Below are positions 9,117 through 17,885 of a DNA stretch of 47,449 nucleotides, piece by piece (position 1 is the first letter of the stretch; the number at the start of each line of letters is the position of its first letter). Location of the stretch: assembly GCA_016220085.1 (NCBI GenBank), contig JACRIN010000107.1, forward strand, positions 1 through 47,449, written 5' to 3'. The notes under the pieces were generated by a model, which saw only the letters and a list, made by a program, of their open reading frames with translations, did not search any database and was not told the DNA's origin. The position numbers and the translations under genes are program-made. This stretch comes from Planctomycetota bacterium. GTDB taxonomy: Bacteria > Planctomycetota > UBA1135 > GCA-002686595.

Positions 9117-10868
9117 TCAGAAGCAGAACTGCACTTCGACCGCGTCGGAGAGGCCGACGCCGGTGCCATCCGGGTGCGACGGATCGCGGAACCAGAACTG
9201 GAAGTCGCGCTTCGCGCCGACCATCGTCGGATCGAGCGGGAGCGGCACGGTGACCGCGCCATTCGCGTCGAGCGTCACCACCGGCAGGCGCACGATCGGG
9301 AGCTTGACGCAGAGCGTGCCGCCGAGGAACGGCGCGTTGTTCTGTTGCGTGCCCCAGAAGACGACACCGGTCTTGTTCGGCACGCCGTTCTTCACGCGGA
9401 GCTCGAACTGGTTCGCCGAGACGTTCGAGAAACCGTGCGCGGAGAGATCGGGAACCTGGCCGAGCGAAGTCGTCTTGCCGACGCAGTACTCGAGCGGCGT
9501 CACGCACTGGAACTCCCACGCGACCGCGACGTTCCAGGCGCCGAGCGAGTCGTTCGGACGCCGCAGTTCGAGCAGGTAGTCGCCGGCGACGAGGTCGGTC
9601 AGGTAGAGGTGCTCGAGGTTGTCGACGGCGCTGACGCTCTGCACGTTGCCGCCCGCGAAGTACGGCAGGCCCGCGTCGCCGACCAACGTCGTCTGACCGG
9701 TGCCCGAGGCGACGCGCCAGAGCTCGAGATCGTGATCGGGCATCGTCCACGAGTTGAAGTCGAGCGCGACGTCGCGGTTCCACGCGGCGAGCACGGAGAC
9801 GATCGGCTTGTCGCTCTCGACGTGGAACGCCCACCACGCGCTGGAGCCCGGCGTGGTGCTCGCGAGCGACCACGCACCATGCGGCGCGTCGGTCGCGGCG
9901 CCCGCGGACGACGCGGGAGCCTGCTCGGCGCCCGCGAGGATCCAGTGCGCATGATCGACGTCGAGCTCGTCGGCTCCGAACACCGCGTCGAGCGGCGTCG
10001 CGGTCGAACCGCGGGTCGGACCACTCGTCGCCGGGTTGTTCGTCCAGCCCGCGCGGTGCTCGGCGCCGGTCATCAGCACCGCGCGCACGACGTCGGGGCG
10101 TTCCGCGTCCGGATTCGACGCGAGCGCGGGCAGCGTGCGCGCGGTCTCGACCAAGAGAGTCGCGCCGCCGGCGACCAGCGGGGTCGAGAAGCTCGTCGCT
10201 CCTTCCGGCGCGACGATCTCGGGCTTCATCCGCCCCGGTTGGTCGATCGCGGCGAGCGTGCCGCCGGAACGGTGCTGACCGTCGCTGCGTCCGACCGCGA
10301 GGCCGTTGAACATGTGCGAGAGCAGCGCGACGTCGAGCGCGCCCGCGCCGTTGTTGACGCCGTTGCAGAAGATCAGTCCCTGCACGTTGACCGCGTAGTC
10401 GACCTTGCGCAGGAGCTTGTTCGGGCCGAAGCCTCCGCCGATCCAACTGTTGTTGAAGATCTTGACGGTGACCAGGTCCGGCGGCGTCGCGGTCGTGCCG
10501 TTGACGAAGCCGTTGTTGAGCCAACCGTTCGCGTCCCAGCAGTCGATCGTCGTCACGCCCGGCGCGAGGCTCGACGTGTTGCCGTACCAGCGCTGTCCGA
10601 CGTAGGTCGCGTGGCCGCTCGGCGCCGGACTCGGGCTCTTGAACGTGAACGTCTTGCCCGCGAACTCGGGGTTCGTCGTGTCGGGCGTCCAGCCGCCTGC
10701 GTTGGCTTCGACTTGACCGAGCGGCACGCCCGCGCCGGTCGGCGCGCTCGCGCCGAGGCGATCTTTCAACGCGGTGAGCCCGGTCAGATCCTGCACGCTC
10801 TGCGCGAGCGCCGGGGACGAAGCGAAGAGCGATGCGGAGGCGACGAGGGCGACGATCGAGCGCTGCAT
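9117..10868 (-). CDS. Secreted subtilase-like (S8) protein with C-terminal shared module
   Basis: The 583-residue protein has a signal peptide ending ASSPALAQ. Subtilase landmarks are present: His86 (SGHATYV), the oxyanion region KIFNNSW (Asn139/140) and Ser226 (GATSFSTPLVAGG). The usual catalytic Asp position reads GVPLGQVEAN, with Glu54 the best candidate, so activity is uncertain. A beta-rich P-domain-like region (about 300-455) follows. The last ~125 residues (from EYCVGKTTSLG, with FLGGTLCV and FQFWFRD) are the module also found at 1-1584 and 24217-25860. The order protease core, accessory domain, C-terminal module is typical of extracellular planctomycete proteins. It starts 10 bases inside a short gap after the FG-GAP gene and could be read from the same promoter. 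Confidence 0.8.
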   Translation of the reverse strand: MQRSIVALVASASLFASSPALAQSVQDLTGLTALKDRLGASAPTGAGVPLGQVEANAGGWTPDTTNPEFAGKTFTFKSPSPAPSGHATYVGQRWYGNTSSLAPGVTTIDCWDANGWLNNGFVNGTTATPPDLVTVKIFNNSWIGGGFGPNKLLRKVDYAVNVQGLIFCNGVNNGAGALDVALLSHMFNGLAVGRSDGQHRSGGTLAAIDQPGRMKPEIVAPEGATSFSTPLVAGGATLLVETARTLPALASNPDAERPDVVRAVLMTGAEHRAGWTNNPATSGPTRGSTATPLDAVFGADELDVDHAHWILAGAEQAPASSAGAATDAPHGAWSLASTTPGSSAWWAFHVESDKPIVSVLAAWNRDVALDFNSWTMPDHDLELWRVASGTGQTTLVGDAGLPYFAGGNVQSVSAVDNLEHLYLTDLVAGDYLLELRRPNDSLGAWNVAVAWEFQCVTPLEYCVGKTTSLGQVPDLSAHGFSNVSANQFELRVKNGVPNKTGVVFWGTQQNNAPFLGGTLCVKLPIVRLPVVTLDANGAVTVPLPLDPTMVGAKRDFQFWFRDPSHPDGTGVGLSDAVEVQFCF

Positions 10869-10929
10869 GGGGGTCCTTTGGAGATGCGGCGTCGATTGTG
10901 GCGCGCTTCGCTCGAACGCGCCAGGCCGG

Positions 10930-13218
10930 TCACGGCGCGAATCGAGTCGAGAGGTAGAGCACCTGCGGATCGAGCGGCGCGTTCGCGAGCTCGACGCCGC
11001 TGCACGGCGACGAAAGCACCGTCAACGCGGAGCCGAGCAACGTCAAACCGCCGGCGGAGAGCGGTCCGGTCACCGGGCTCGCGCGGAACGACGTCACGCG
11101 CGCGGCGAGGCGATACTCGCGGCTCGGTTGCAGCACGAAGCTCGTGCGGACGTGCGTGCGACGGTTGCGCGGATCGGTCGCGAGCTTCGCGCTGCCGCCG
11201 CTCGCGACGAACGGGTGCGCGGGATCGGTCGTGTCCCACAGCACGACGTTCGCGTCGACTCCGCCGCAGCTCACGGGAGCGTCGAGCAAGCCGTCGAGAT
11301 CGAGCTGACGGAGTCCGATCGGACCGTTCGCGCCCGCGGTCGACACGCCGAGCACCGCCCACGTCTCCGTTTGCGTCGTCACGGTCGGCGCGGCGAGCGG
11401 CGCGCCCTTCGCGGGCAGCGCAAGACCGCCGCCGAGCTCTCCCAACCACGCCGCGCGACTGCCGAGCGCCGGGTACTCGACGCCGCCGATGCGCACGCGG
11501 CCGTCGCGGAAGACCTGGAGCTCGCGATCCGCGAGCGCCGCGAGGTGGAGCGAGCCGAGCACCGGGTTGACGCTCGCGTCGACGCGCCACAGCCCGCGCG
11601 TGCCGACGATCGGGAAGTCGACCGCGACGTCGAACACGACGTCGACCGGCGTCGTCGGCAGGCCGAACGTCAGCGTGTACTCGCCCTGATTGAGGTAGCC
11701 GTTCGAGCTCGACGTGAACTTGACGCGCCGACGGCCGTCGTCGGGCTGCAGCGTGAGCTCGACCGTCGCGCCGAACTCGGTCTCCAAGCCCTGTGCGACG
11801 CTGCTCGACGCCTTCAACGGCTTGACGCGCACGTAGCGCCGATCGATCGCCGGCGTCGTCGGGCCGTACAGGTCGTTCTGATAGAGGCGACCGCCGTTGG
11901 CCCAATTGCCGAGCGCGGTGTCGAGGTCGCCGTCGCGATCCCAGTCGAACCACGCCGGCGTCGCGTTCGCGAGGTGGTTCGGATTGATCGTGTGCGTCGC
12001 GACCGTGAAGTGCCGCGCGCCGTCCTCGATCATGCGATTGCGACGGAAGACGCTGCGCGTCGTGAAGTCGAGGTCGCCGTCGAAGTCCCAATCCTCGACG
12101 GAGAGTCCGAGCGTGAGCCCGGTCAACGGACTGTCGACGATCCCACCCTCGAAGAAGAACGTCCCGTCGCCGCGCGATTCGTAGACGACGACGCCCGGCG
12201 CGGTCGTGAACGCGACGAGCAGGTCGAGATCGCCGTCCATGTCGTAGTCGGCGAACGCGGCGCCTTCTTCGAGCTTGTTGAAGAGGTCGAAACCGGACTC
12301 CGCCGGCGCGAGCGCGACGAAGCTCGGCGTCCCCCACGCCGACACGTTCTGGTAGAGCGTGTTGTTGCTGTAGAGGTCGAGATCGCCGTCGAAGTCGTAG
12401 TCGGCGAATTGCGCGCCCTCCGGCCGCGCGGCGCCGAGCGGATTGTCGAGCCCAGCGACCACCGTCTTGTCCGTGAACGCGTACTTCCCCGACGGCGTGT
12501 ACGGCCCGAGATTCTCGAAGAACCAGTTGCCGGTCGAGCCCATCACCGGCGGGTACGCGGGGACGAAGAGGTCGATCCAGCCGTCGCCGTCGACGTCGCC
12601 CCAGCAATTGGTCTCGGTGTTCGCGACGCACACGGTCGCGTCGATGCGCCACGCTTGCTTCGCGATGTCGCGATACACGCCGTTCGGACCGGCTTCGAGC
12701 AGCGACATGCAGCTCGCGCTCGCGAGCCGAGGCTCGGTCGCGAGATCCGGAAGCCCGTCCTCGTTGAAGTCGCCGAACGCCGCGCCGTAGCGGAAGTTCG
12801 TCCCGAGCAGCGGCGCGAGGTCGACCGCCTTCACCCAATCCTGGCCGCCGAGGTTCTTCCAGAGTCCGCCGCTGTGGCACACGAACACGTCGACCCAACC
12901 GTCGGCGTCGTAGTCTCCGCAGGAGATTCCGTACGCCTTTCCGAACTGGATACCGGTCGGGTAGTTGCTCGACGTCCACATCGAGAGCGGCACGTCGACC
13001 GCGCTTGCCGCGGAGTTCCCCGTCGCGCCGCCCGTCGCGCTGATCGGTGCGCCGCCCAGTGCGCTGATCGGTGCGCTGATCGGAGCGCTGATCGGTACGC
13101 CGATCGTCGCTACGGTGTTCGCGATACCCGCTGCGAGTCCGTGGACGGGCCGCGCGACGAAGACGGAGAACTGGAGCGCGAGCGAAGCGAGCATGCCGGT
13201 CTTTCCGCGCGCCCGCAC
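10930..13218 (-). CDS. Secreted FG-GAP/VCBS repeat protein
   Basis: This 762-residue protein carries an N-terminal hydrophobic segment (MLASLALQFSVFVA) followed by a low-complexity stretch of ISAP repeats. About seven FG-GAP-type repeats follow between residues ~90 and ~420, each with a calcium-binding loop of DxDxDGxxD type: DYDADGWVDV, DVDGDGWIDL, DYDFDGDLDL, DYDMDGDLDL, DWDFDGDLDF and DWDRDGDLDT. They should form an integrin-like beta-propeller. The C-terminal third is beta-rich without a recognised family, and lacks the module seen on its neighbour. Likely exported, with a binding or adhesion role; no enzyme signature. Confidence 0.85.
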   Translation of the reverse strand: MRARGKTGMLASLALQFSVFVARPVHGLAAGIANTVATIGVPISAPISAPISALGGAPISATGGATGNSAASAVDVPLSMWTSSNYPTGIQFGKAYGISCGDYDADGWVDVFVCHSGGLWKNLGGQDWVKAVDLAPLLGTNFRYGAAFGDFNEDGLPDLATEPRLASASCMSLLEAGPNGVYRDIAKQAWRIDATVCVANTETNCWGDVDGDGWIDLFVPAYPPVMGSTGNWFFENLGPYTPSGKYAFTDKTVVAGLDNPLGAARPEGAQFADYDFDGDLDLYSNNTLYQNVSAWGTPSFVALAPAESGFDLFNKLEEGAAFADYDMDGDLDLLVAFTTAPGVVVYESRGDGTFFFEGGIVDSPLTGLTLGLSVEDWDFDGDLDFTTRSVFRRNRMIEDGARHFTVATHTINPNHLANATPAWFDWDRDGDLDTALGNWANGGRLYQNDLYGPTTPAIDRRYVRVKPLKASSSVAQGLETEFGATVELTLQPDDGRRRVKFTSSSNGYLNQGEYTLTFGLPTTPVDVVFDVAVDFPIVGTRGLWRVDASVNPVLGSLHLAALADRELQVFRDGRVRIGGVEYPALGSRAAWLGELGGGLALPAKGAPLAAPTVTTQTETWAVLGVSTAGANGPIGLRQLDLDGLLDAPVSCGGVDANVVLWDTTDPAHPFVASGGSAKLATDPRNRRTHVRTSFVLQPSREYRLAARVTSFRASPVTGPLSAGGLTLLGSALTVLSSPCSGVELANAPLDPQVLYLSTRFAP
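13039..13112. repeat. 12-bp repeats encoding ISAP near the FG-GAP protein N-terminus
   Basis: Several copies of GCGCTGATCGGT-like 12-mers lie in tandem. On the coding strand the unit contains CGATCAGCGC and gives Pro-Ile-Ser-Ala repeats. The same ten bases form the core of the non-coding 14-bp array at 47255-47449. Confidence 0.75.
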
Positions 13219-13280
13219 CGCGGACGACGCTGGGATTCCAGCCTACCGAGGCGCGACGGGACCGCTACGGCCCGCGCGCG

Positions 13281-14815
13281 TCACTTCACGTAGCCGAGCT
13301 TGCCGATCTCCTTCAGCGTCTCGTCCGAGATCTGCGCTTGGGCGCCGGCGAAGCGCGCGGCGAGCTCGGCGCACGCTTCCTCGTGCTTGCGCGCGATCTC
13401 GCGGAAGCGCTGCAGCGTCGCGAGGTGCTCCTTGCGCTTCGGCGCCAGATTCTGCGTCTCGCCGGGATCGGTCGAGCGGTCGTAGAGCTCCTCGCTCTGC
13501 GACGGACCGATCGTGCGGACGATGTACGTCCACTGCGCGAGGCGGATGCTGCGGATCATGCGCGACACCGAACGCGACGTGCCGTCGAAGCGCCAACGCG
13601 TGACGATCTCGCTGATGATCGGCAGCTCCTCGTACGTGCCCGCGACGGCGGGCAGGAGCGAGCGGCCCTGCGCCTCGGCCGGCACGGGCACGTCGACGAG
13701 ATCGAGGATCGTCGGCAGCACGTCGATCAAGCGCGCGGGCGTCTCGATCGTGCGCGACTCGCGGCTCGGCAAGCGGACGATCAGCGGGACGTGGACGAGC
13801 TCGCGCCACAGCTCGCTCGGGTGCAAGAAGTTGTCATGCTCCAAGAACTGCTCGCCGTGGTCGGACACCAACACGACGATCGTGTCGTCCTGCACGCCGG
13901 AGCTTTCCAACGCCGCGAGCAACTTGCCGACCGACTCGTCCGCGTAGCGCACGTCTCCGTCGTACAGCGCTCGGATGTGCGCGACCTCCGCGGGATCCTT
14001 GCGATCGAACTCGAGCATCACGCGCGACGGCAAGTGCGGATCGTCCGCGTCCGGCCGCGCGTCGTACTCGGCGCGACTCGACACGATCTTGCCGTTGTAA
14101 TCGGGATCGAACGCCGAGTTCCACGGCTCGGGCGGCAGGTACGGGTTGTGCGGGATCCAGGTGTGCACGAACAGGAAGAAGGGCTCGGCCTTGTGCGCCT
14201 CGATCCACGCCGCGACGTGTTGGGCGTCGAACCACGGACCGTCGTTGCCGCTGACGCCGTTGGTGGGCTCGTCGTCGAACTCGTGGAAGCCCTGATCGAA
14301 GCCGAGGTCCGAGCACACGTTCCCGCCACCGGTGAACGCCGCGGTCTTCCAACCGTGCTGAGAAAGCACGCGAGAGTTTGGACCTTCGGATCGACGCGCG
14401 TCGCGGTCGTGTTCTCCTCCTCGCCGCCTTCGCGCTGCATCTCGACGGCGCGTAGGTTCGAGACGCCGTGCACGATCGGATAGAGCGACGTCAGCAGCGT
14501 CATGTGCGACGGCGCGGTGACGCCCGCCTGGCTGAAAGTGTTCTTGAAGACCCAAGCATCCTTCGCGAGCGCCGAGATGTTCGGCGAAGTCGGTCGCGCG
14601 GCGCCCCACGGCTCGAGCGCGTCGGCGCGCAGCGTGTCGATCGAGATCAGGACGATGTTCGGCTTCTTCGCGGCGGCGGCAGCCGGCGCAGAGGTCGAAG
14701 CCGCCGTCGCGTCGGTGCGCGCGGCGGTCGCGGGCTCGGGCTCGGAGCCTCCACATGCGCCGAGCAGCGCGACGAACGAGGCGATCAGCGAGCGCGCGAG
14801 GGACGTGACGTGCAT
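13281..14815 (-). pseudogene. Sulfatase/alkaline-phosphatase superfamily lipoprotein, frameshifted
   Basis: The N-terminal frame (14815 to about 14365) gives a lipoprotein signal with lipobox LLGAC, then KPNIVLISIDTLRADAL, the first metal-binding motif of the sulfatase superfamily. The second frame (about 14375 to 13281) continues with HGWKTAAFTGGG, FVHTWIPHNPY, VSDHGEQF and a typical C-terminus (EELYDRSTDPGETQNL). The two halves join near 14360-14374, where the sequence TGCTTTCTCAG forces a one-base change of frame, most simply a single-base deletion. The residue normally converted to formylglycine (Cys or Ser) is Thr in VTAPSHMTLL, so this is not a standard formylglycine sulfatase; it may be a phosphatase- or transferase-like member. 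Function is disrupted unless the frameshift is a sequencing error. Confidence 0.85.
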
Positions 14816-14878
14816 GCCTCAATCCTAGCGCAGCCCGATCCGCTCGAGTCGACGCGGCGAAGGCGCGCCGACAAGAAC

Positions 14879-14906
14879 GCGGGCGGACCCCGAAGGGCCC
14901 GCCCGC
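14879..14906 (-). terminator. Hairpin terminator after sodB
   Basis: GCGGGCGG (14879-14886) pairs perfectly with CCGCCCGC (14899-14906), with extra CCC/GGG pairing around a GAA loop. On the minus strand it follows the sodB stop and is succeeded by a moderately T-rich stretch (GTTCTTGT). Confidence 0.7.
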
Positions 14907-14931
14907 TGGTTCGAAGCGCTCGTGTCGAGCT

Positions 14932-15660
14932 CTAACCGAGGTTCGCCGCGGCGAACTCCCAGTTGAGGAGCTTCTCGATCACCGCGGTGACGTAGTCGGG
15001 GCGCTTGTTCTGGAAGTCGAGGTAGTACGCGTGTTCCCAGACGTCGATCGTCAGCAGGCACTTCTTGCCCTGCGTCAGCGGCGTCTCGGCGTTCGGCGTC
15101 TTGACGACCTCGAGCTTGTCGCCGTTCGCGACCAGCCAAGCCCAACCGGAACCGAACTGCGTCTTCGCCGCGGTGGCGAAGGCTTCCTTGAACTTGTCGA
15201 AGTCGCCGAACGAGGCGTTGATCCGATCGAGGACCTTGCCGGTCGGCTTGCCGCCACCTTTGGGGCTGAGGCTCTTCCAGTAGAAGGTGTGGTTCCAGAT
15301 CTGCGCGGCGTTGTTGAAGACGCCGGCCTTCGACGTGTCACCGGCGACCTTCTTGATCAGGTCTTCGAGCGAGAGCGCGCCGAGCTCGGGCAAGTCCTTG
15401 AGGAGCCCGTTGAGGTTGTCCACGTAGGCCTTGTGGTGCTTGCCGTAGTGGAACGAGAGGGTCTTCGCGCTGATGATCGGATCGAGCGCGTTGTCTGCGT
15501 AAGGAAGCGGAGGGAGTTCGTGTGCCATGGCGCGAGAGAGGATAGCGGGTGACGCCGCTTCGGTCGAGCCGCGATTGCCGTGAGCGACGGCGGCGAGAGC
15601 GCCCGCAGCGAGCGCGCCTTGGACGATTTGTCGACGAGCCGGATCTCGGTCGGAACTCAT
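14932..15660 (-). CDS. sodB: Iron superoxide dismutase with N-terminal Tat-like signal
   Basis: Converts superoxide to oxygen and hydrogen peroxide. From MAHELPPLPYADNALDP the sequence is a normal Fe/Mn SOD: metal ligands in FHYGKHHKAY, NHTFYW, and DVWEHAYY, plus GSGWAWLV. The glutamine in NNAAQIWNH is the hallmark of the iron-specific type. About 44 residues precede this, with DPARRQIVQG then an Ala-rich hydrophobic run, which looks like a twin-arginine signal; export of a folded, iron-loaded enzyme is inferred. An internal start at the MAHEL methionine would give a cytoplasmic form. The ATG at 15660 overlaps the dipeptidase stop as ATGA, indicating translational coupling. It ends with TAG. 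Confidence 0.93.
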   Translation of the reverse strand: MSSDRDPARRQIVQGALAAGALAAVAHGNRGSTEAASPAILSRAMAHELPPLPYADNALDPIISAKTLSFHYGKHHKAYVDNLNGLLKDLPELGALSLEDLIKKVAGDTSKAGVFNNAAQIWNHTFYWKSLSPKGGGKPTGKVLDRINASFGDFDKFKEAFATAAKTQFGSGWAWLVANGDKLEVVKTPNAETPLTQGKKCLLTIDVWEHAYYLDFQNKRPDYVTAVIEKLLNWEFAAANLG

Positions 15661-16847
15661 GTGCAGTCTCCTCGCGCGTTGGAACTCACCAGCGGGACGA
15701 GCGGAGCGTCGTGCGCCGCGCTTCCCAGACCGGTGACAGCGGCAAACACGCGCTCCATGTTTCCACCTAGTACCTTGCGCACGTCCGCCGCGCAGAAACC
15801 GCGAGCGAGCATGTGCTCGGCGATGCGCCCGTAGCAGCCGGCGTGCTCGAGACCGCGCGGCGTGCGCTGGATGCCGTCGTAGTCGGAGCCGAGGCCGACG
15901 TGCTCGAGCCCGGCGACGTCGATCGCGTGATAGATATGATCCATCACGCGCTCCATCGCGAGCGGCGGCGTCGCGCGCTGCATGTATTCGGACTGCCGCA
16001 GGAACACGTCGGTTTCGTTCGGCCCGGTGATCGCCGCGAGCTCCGCGTGCTTGCGCGTCGCGGTGTCGTGCTGTTGCGCGTCGGCGTCGAGGAACGCGGT
16101 GCAAAACACGATGCCGACCACGCCGCCGTTCGCGGCGAGCGCGCGCAACTGATCGTCGGTCAGGTTGCGTTGGTGACCGTGCAGCGCCTTGCAGCCCGAG
16201 TGGCTCGCGATCACCGGCTTCTTCGTCGCGTCGAGCGTGTCGTAGAACGAGCGTTCGCCGGCGTGCGACAGGTCGACGACCATGCCGAGCTCGTTCATCG
16301 TGCGCACGACGAGGCGGCCAAAGTCGCTCAAACCCTCGGGGATCGTCGAGCCCGCGCCGGCTTGGCACGAGCGGATCCACGAGAGATGGTTGTTCCAGAC
16401 CAACGTCATCACGCGCACGCCGCGCTCGAAGAACCATTCGAGGTTGTCGAGGCTCTCCTCGATCGAATGACCGCCTTCGATGCCCGGGATGCCGGCAACG
16501 GCGCGGTGGGAACGCGCTTCGGCGAGCGCGCGCGCGTTGCCTGCGAAGCGCACGCGATCGGGGCGGCGCTGCGCGAGCTCGTGGAAGGCGCCGAGCAGGT
16601 CGCGCGTGCGCGCGAGCGCGCCGCCGGGCCCTTGCTCGTGGAACTTCGGATCGACCCACGACACGAAGACGAGCGCTCCGAGCCCGCCCGCCGCGCCGCG
16701 CTCGAGGTCGAGGTGCCCGGGCCCGGCGACCGCGAGGTCGTGCCCGAGATCCAACGCTCGCTGCAGCGAGTCCGCGTGCGCGTCGAACACCGGCCGCTCG
16801 GCGATCAGCGCCGCCGCGGCATCGGAAAGTCGGATCGGCTCCTCCAC
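15657..16847 (-). CDS. Membrane dipeptidase family (M19) protein
   Basis: A renal-dipeptidase-like metal-dependent amidohydrolase that cleaves dipeptides, often with D-amino acids. The metal site begins with PVFDAHADSL (HxD), continues with the glutamate in GIEGGHSIEES, the histidines in DLSHAGERSF and ASHSGCKALHGHQRNL, and the aspartate in GLGSDYDG. The C-terminus GGNMERVF matches the family's GgN.lRv motif. I place the start at a GTG at 16847, preceded by AGGATCGGG; the open frame extends much further upstream but that part is an unrelated shadow. No signal peptide is visible with this start, so it may be cytoplasmic. It overlaps sodB by four bases (ATGA). Confidence 0.9.
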   Translation of the reverse strand: MEEPIRLSDAAAALIAERPVFDAHADSLQRALDLGHDLAVAGPGHLDLERGAAGGLGALVFVSWVDPKFHEQGPGGALARTRDLLGAFHELAQRRPDRVRFAGNARALAEARSHRAVAGIPGIEGGHSIEESLDNLEWFFERGVRVMTLVWNNHLSWIRSCQAGAGSTIPEGLSDFGRLVVRTMNELGMVVDLSHAGERSFYDTLDATKKPVIASHSGCKALHGHQRNLTDDQLRALAANGGVVGIVFCTAFLDADAQQHDTATRKHAELAAITGPNETDVFLRQSEYMQRATPPLAMERVMDHIYHAIDVAGLEHVGLGSDYDGIQRTPRGLEHAGCYGRIAEHMLARGFCAADVRKVLGGNMERVFAAVTGLGSAAHDAPLVPLVSSNARGDCT

Positions 16848-17242
16848 GCCGCCCGATCCTAACGCGCGCGTCGCGAACGCCGGAGACAGTTCGCGCGGCA
16901 CGCCGACGTTCGGCCTCGCGTTCCGCCCCGCGACCCCGGCGTCTCCCAATCCGAGCGCGCTCGAGCTCCGGGCGTAACCGGACGTCGCGACCGCGGATGT
17001 GCAATCGTGCATTCCGAATGCACGTTTGCACGGGCTCCGCGCCGTGAAGCGGCCGTCTGCGGTCGGGCGGCACAACGCAGCCTGCCCCGCGGTGTTCCGG
17101 GGCCGGCCGCAACCCTCGTCGACCGACCTTCGCCGCCGGGCCGCGAGTCGACTCTCTCGGCGCGTGATAGGTTGCGCGTGTTCGTTCGACGTGCTGCTCT
17201 GCGAGCAGCGTGTCGAGGAAGTCGAGCTCACCCCGAGTGTGA
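16848..17242. other. Divergent intergenic region holding a large palindrome
   Basis: The region separates the divergent dipeptidase and GNAT genes, so it must hold promoters for both. The only clear element is the 33-bp palindrome at 16999-17031. I see no small gene. Confidence 0.6.
16999..17031. promoter_or_regulatory. 33-bp near-perfect palindrome, operator candidate
   Basis: The arms are GTGCAATCGTGCATTC and GAATGCACGTTTGCAC around a single C; 15 of 16 pairs match, and the inner 19 bp (9+1+9) are perfect. It lies 152 bases upstream of the dipeptidase start and about 210 upstream of the acetyltransferase start. There is no T-tract. Its AT content is higher than the surrounding DNA, which fits a protein-binding site better than a terminator. 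Confidence 0.6.
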
Positions 17243-17851
17243 ATGCGACCGATGGAACAGGAAAGAGAAGTGACGATCGTGCCGCTCGCGCCGGAGCGCT
17301 GGAAGGACTTCGAGGACTTGCTCGGTCCGCGCGGAGCGTGCGGCGGGTGTTGGTGCATGACGTCGCGGTTGACCAAGCGCGAGTACGCCGCGGGCAAGGG
17401 CGAGAAGAACAGGCGCGGGATGAAGAGGCTCGTCGCGAGCGAACGCCCGACCGGTTTGCTCGCGTATCGCGACGGCCGGGCGGTCGGTTGGTGCTCGGTC
17501 GCGCCGCGCAGCGAGTTCGCGGGGCTCGCCAAGTCGCGCTTCGCGAGGCCCGTCGACGCGCGCAACGCGTGGGCGATCTCGTGCCTCTACGTCGATCGCG
17601 AGCACCGCGGCACCGGCGTCGCGACCGCGCTGGTGCGCGCCGCGGCCGAGCACGCGTTCGCGCACGGCGCCGCCTGCGTCGATGCGTGGCCGCACGAAAC
17701 GAAGCGCGGCGAGCGCGCGATCGACCTCTTCGTCTGGATGGGCCTGCGACCGTGCTTCGATCGCGCAGGCTTCGTCGAAGTCGCTCGCCACACACCCGCG
17801 CGCCCGTACCTGCGCGCCGAGGTCCGACGCAAACGCAACACGAAACGCTGA
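17243..17851 (+). CDS. GNAT-family N-acetyltransferase
   Basis: The 202-residue product transfers an acetyl group from acetyl-CoA to an unidentified amine. The acetyl-CoA pyrophosphate loop is VDREHRGTGVATALVRAA (about residues 116-133), with the Arg/Gln-x-x-Gly-x-Gly pattern. Earlier, GGCWCMTSR and RPTGLLAYRDGRAVGWCSVAPR are typical of a GNAT subgroup often annotated only by fold. The second ATG at 17252 is an alternative start. It is convergent with the AraC remnant, 35 bases away. Substrate unknown. Confidence 0.8.
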   Translation: MRPMEQEREVTIVPLAPERWKDFEDLLGPRGACGGCWCMTSRLTKREYAAGKGEKNRRGMKRLVASERPTGLLAYRDGRAVGWCSVAPRSEFAGLAKSRFARPVDARNAWAISCLYVDREHRGTGVATALVRAAAEHAFAHGAACVDAWPHETKRGERAIDLFVWMGLRPCFDRAGFVEVARHTPARPYLRAEVRRKRNTKR

Positions 17852-17885
17852 CCTCGTGCGGCGAGCTCAGCCTGCTCTAGCGCCG

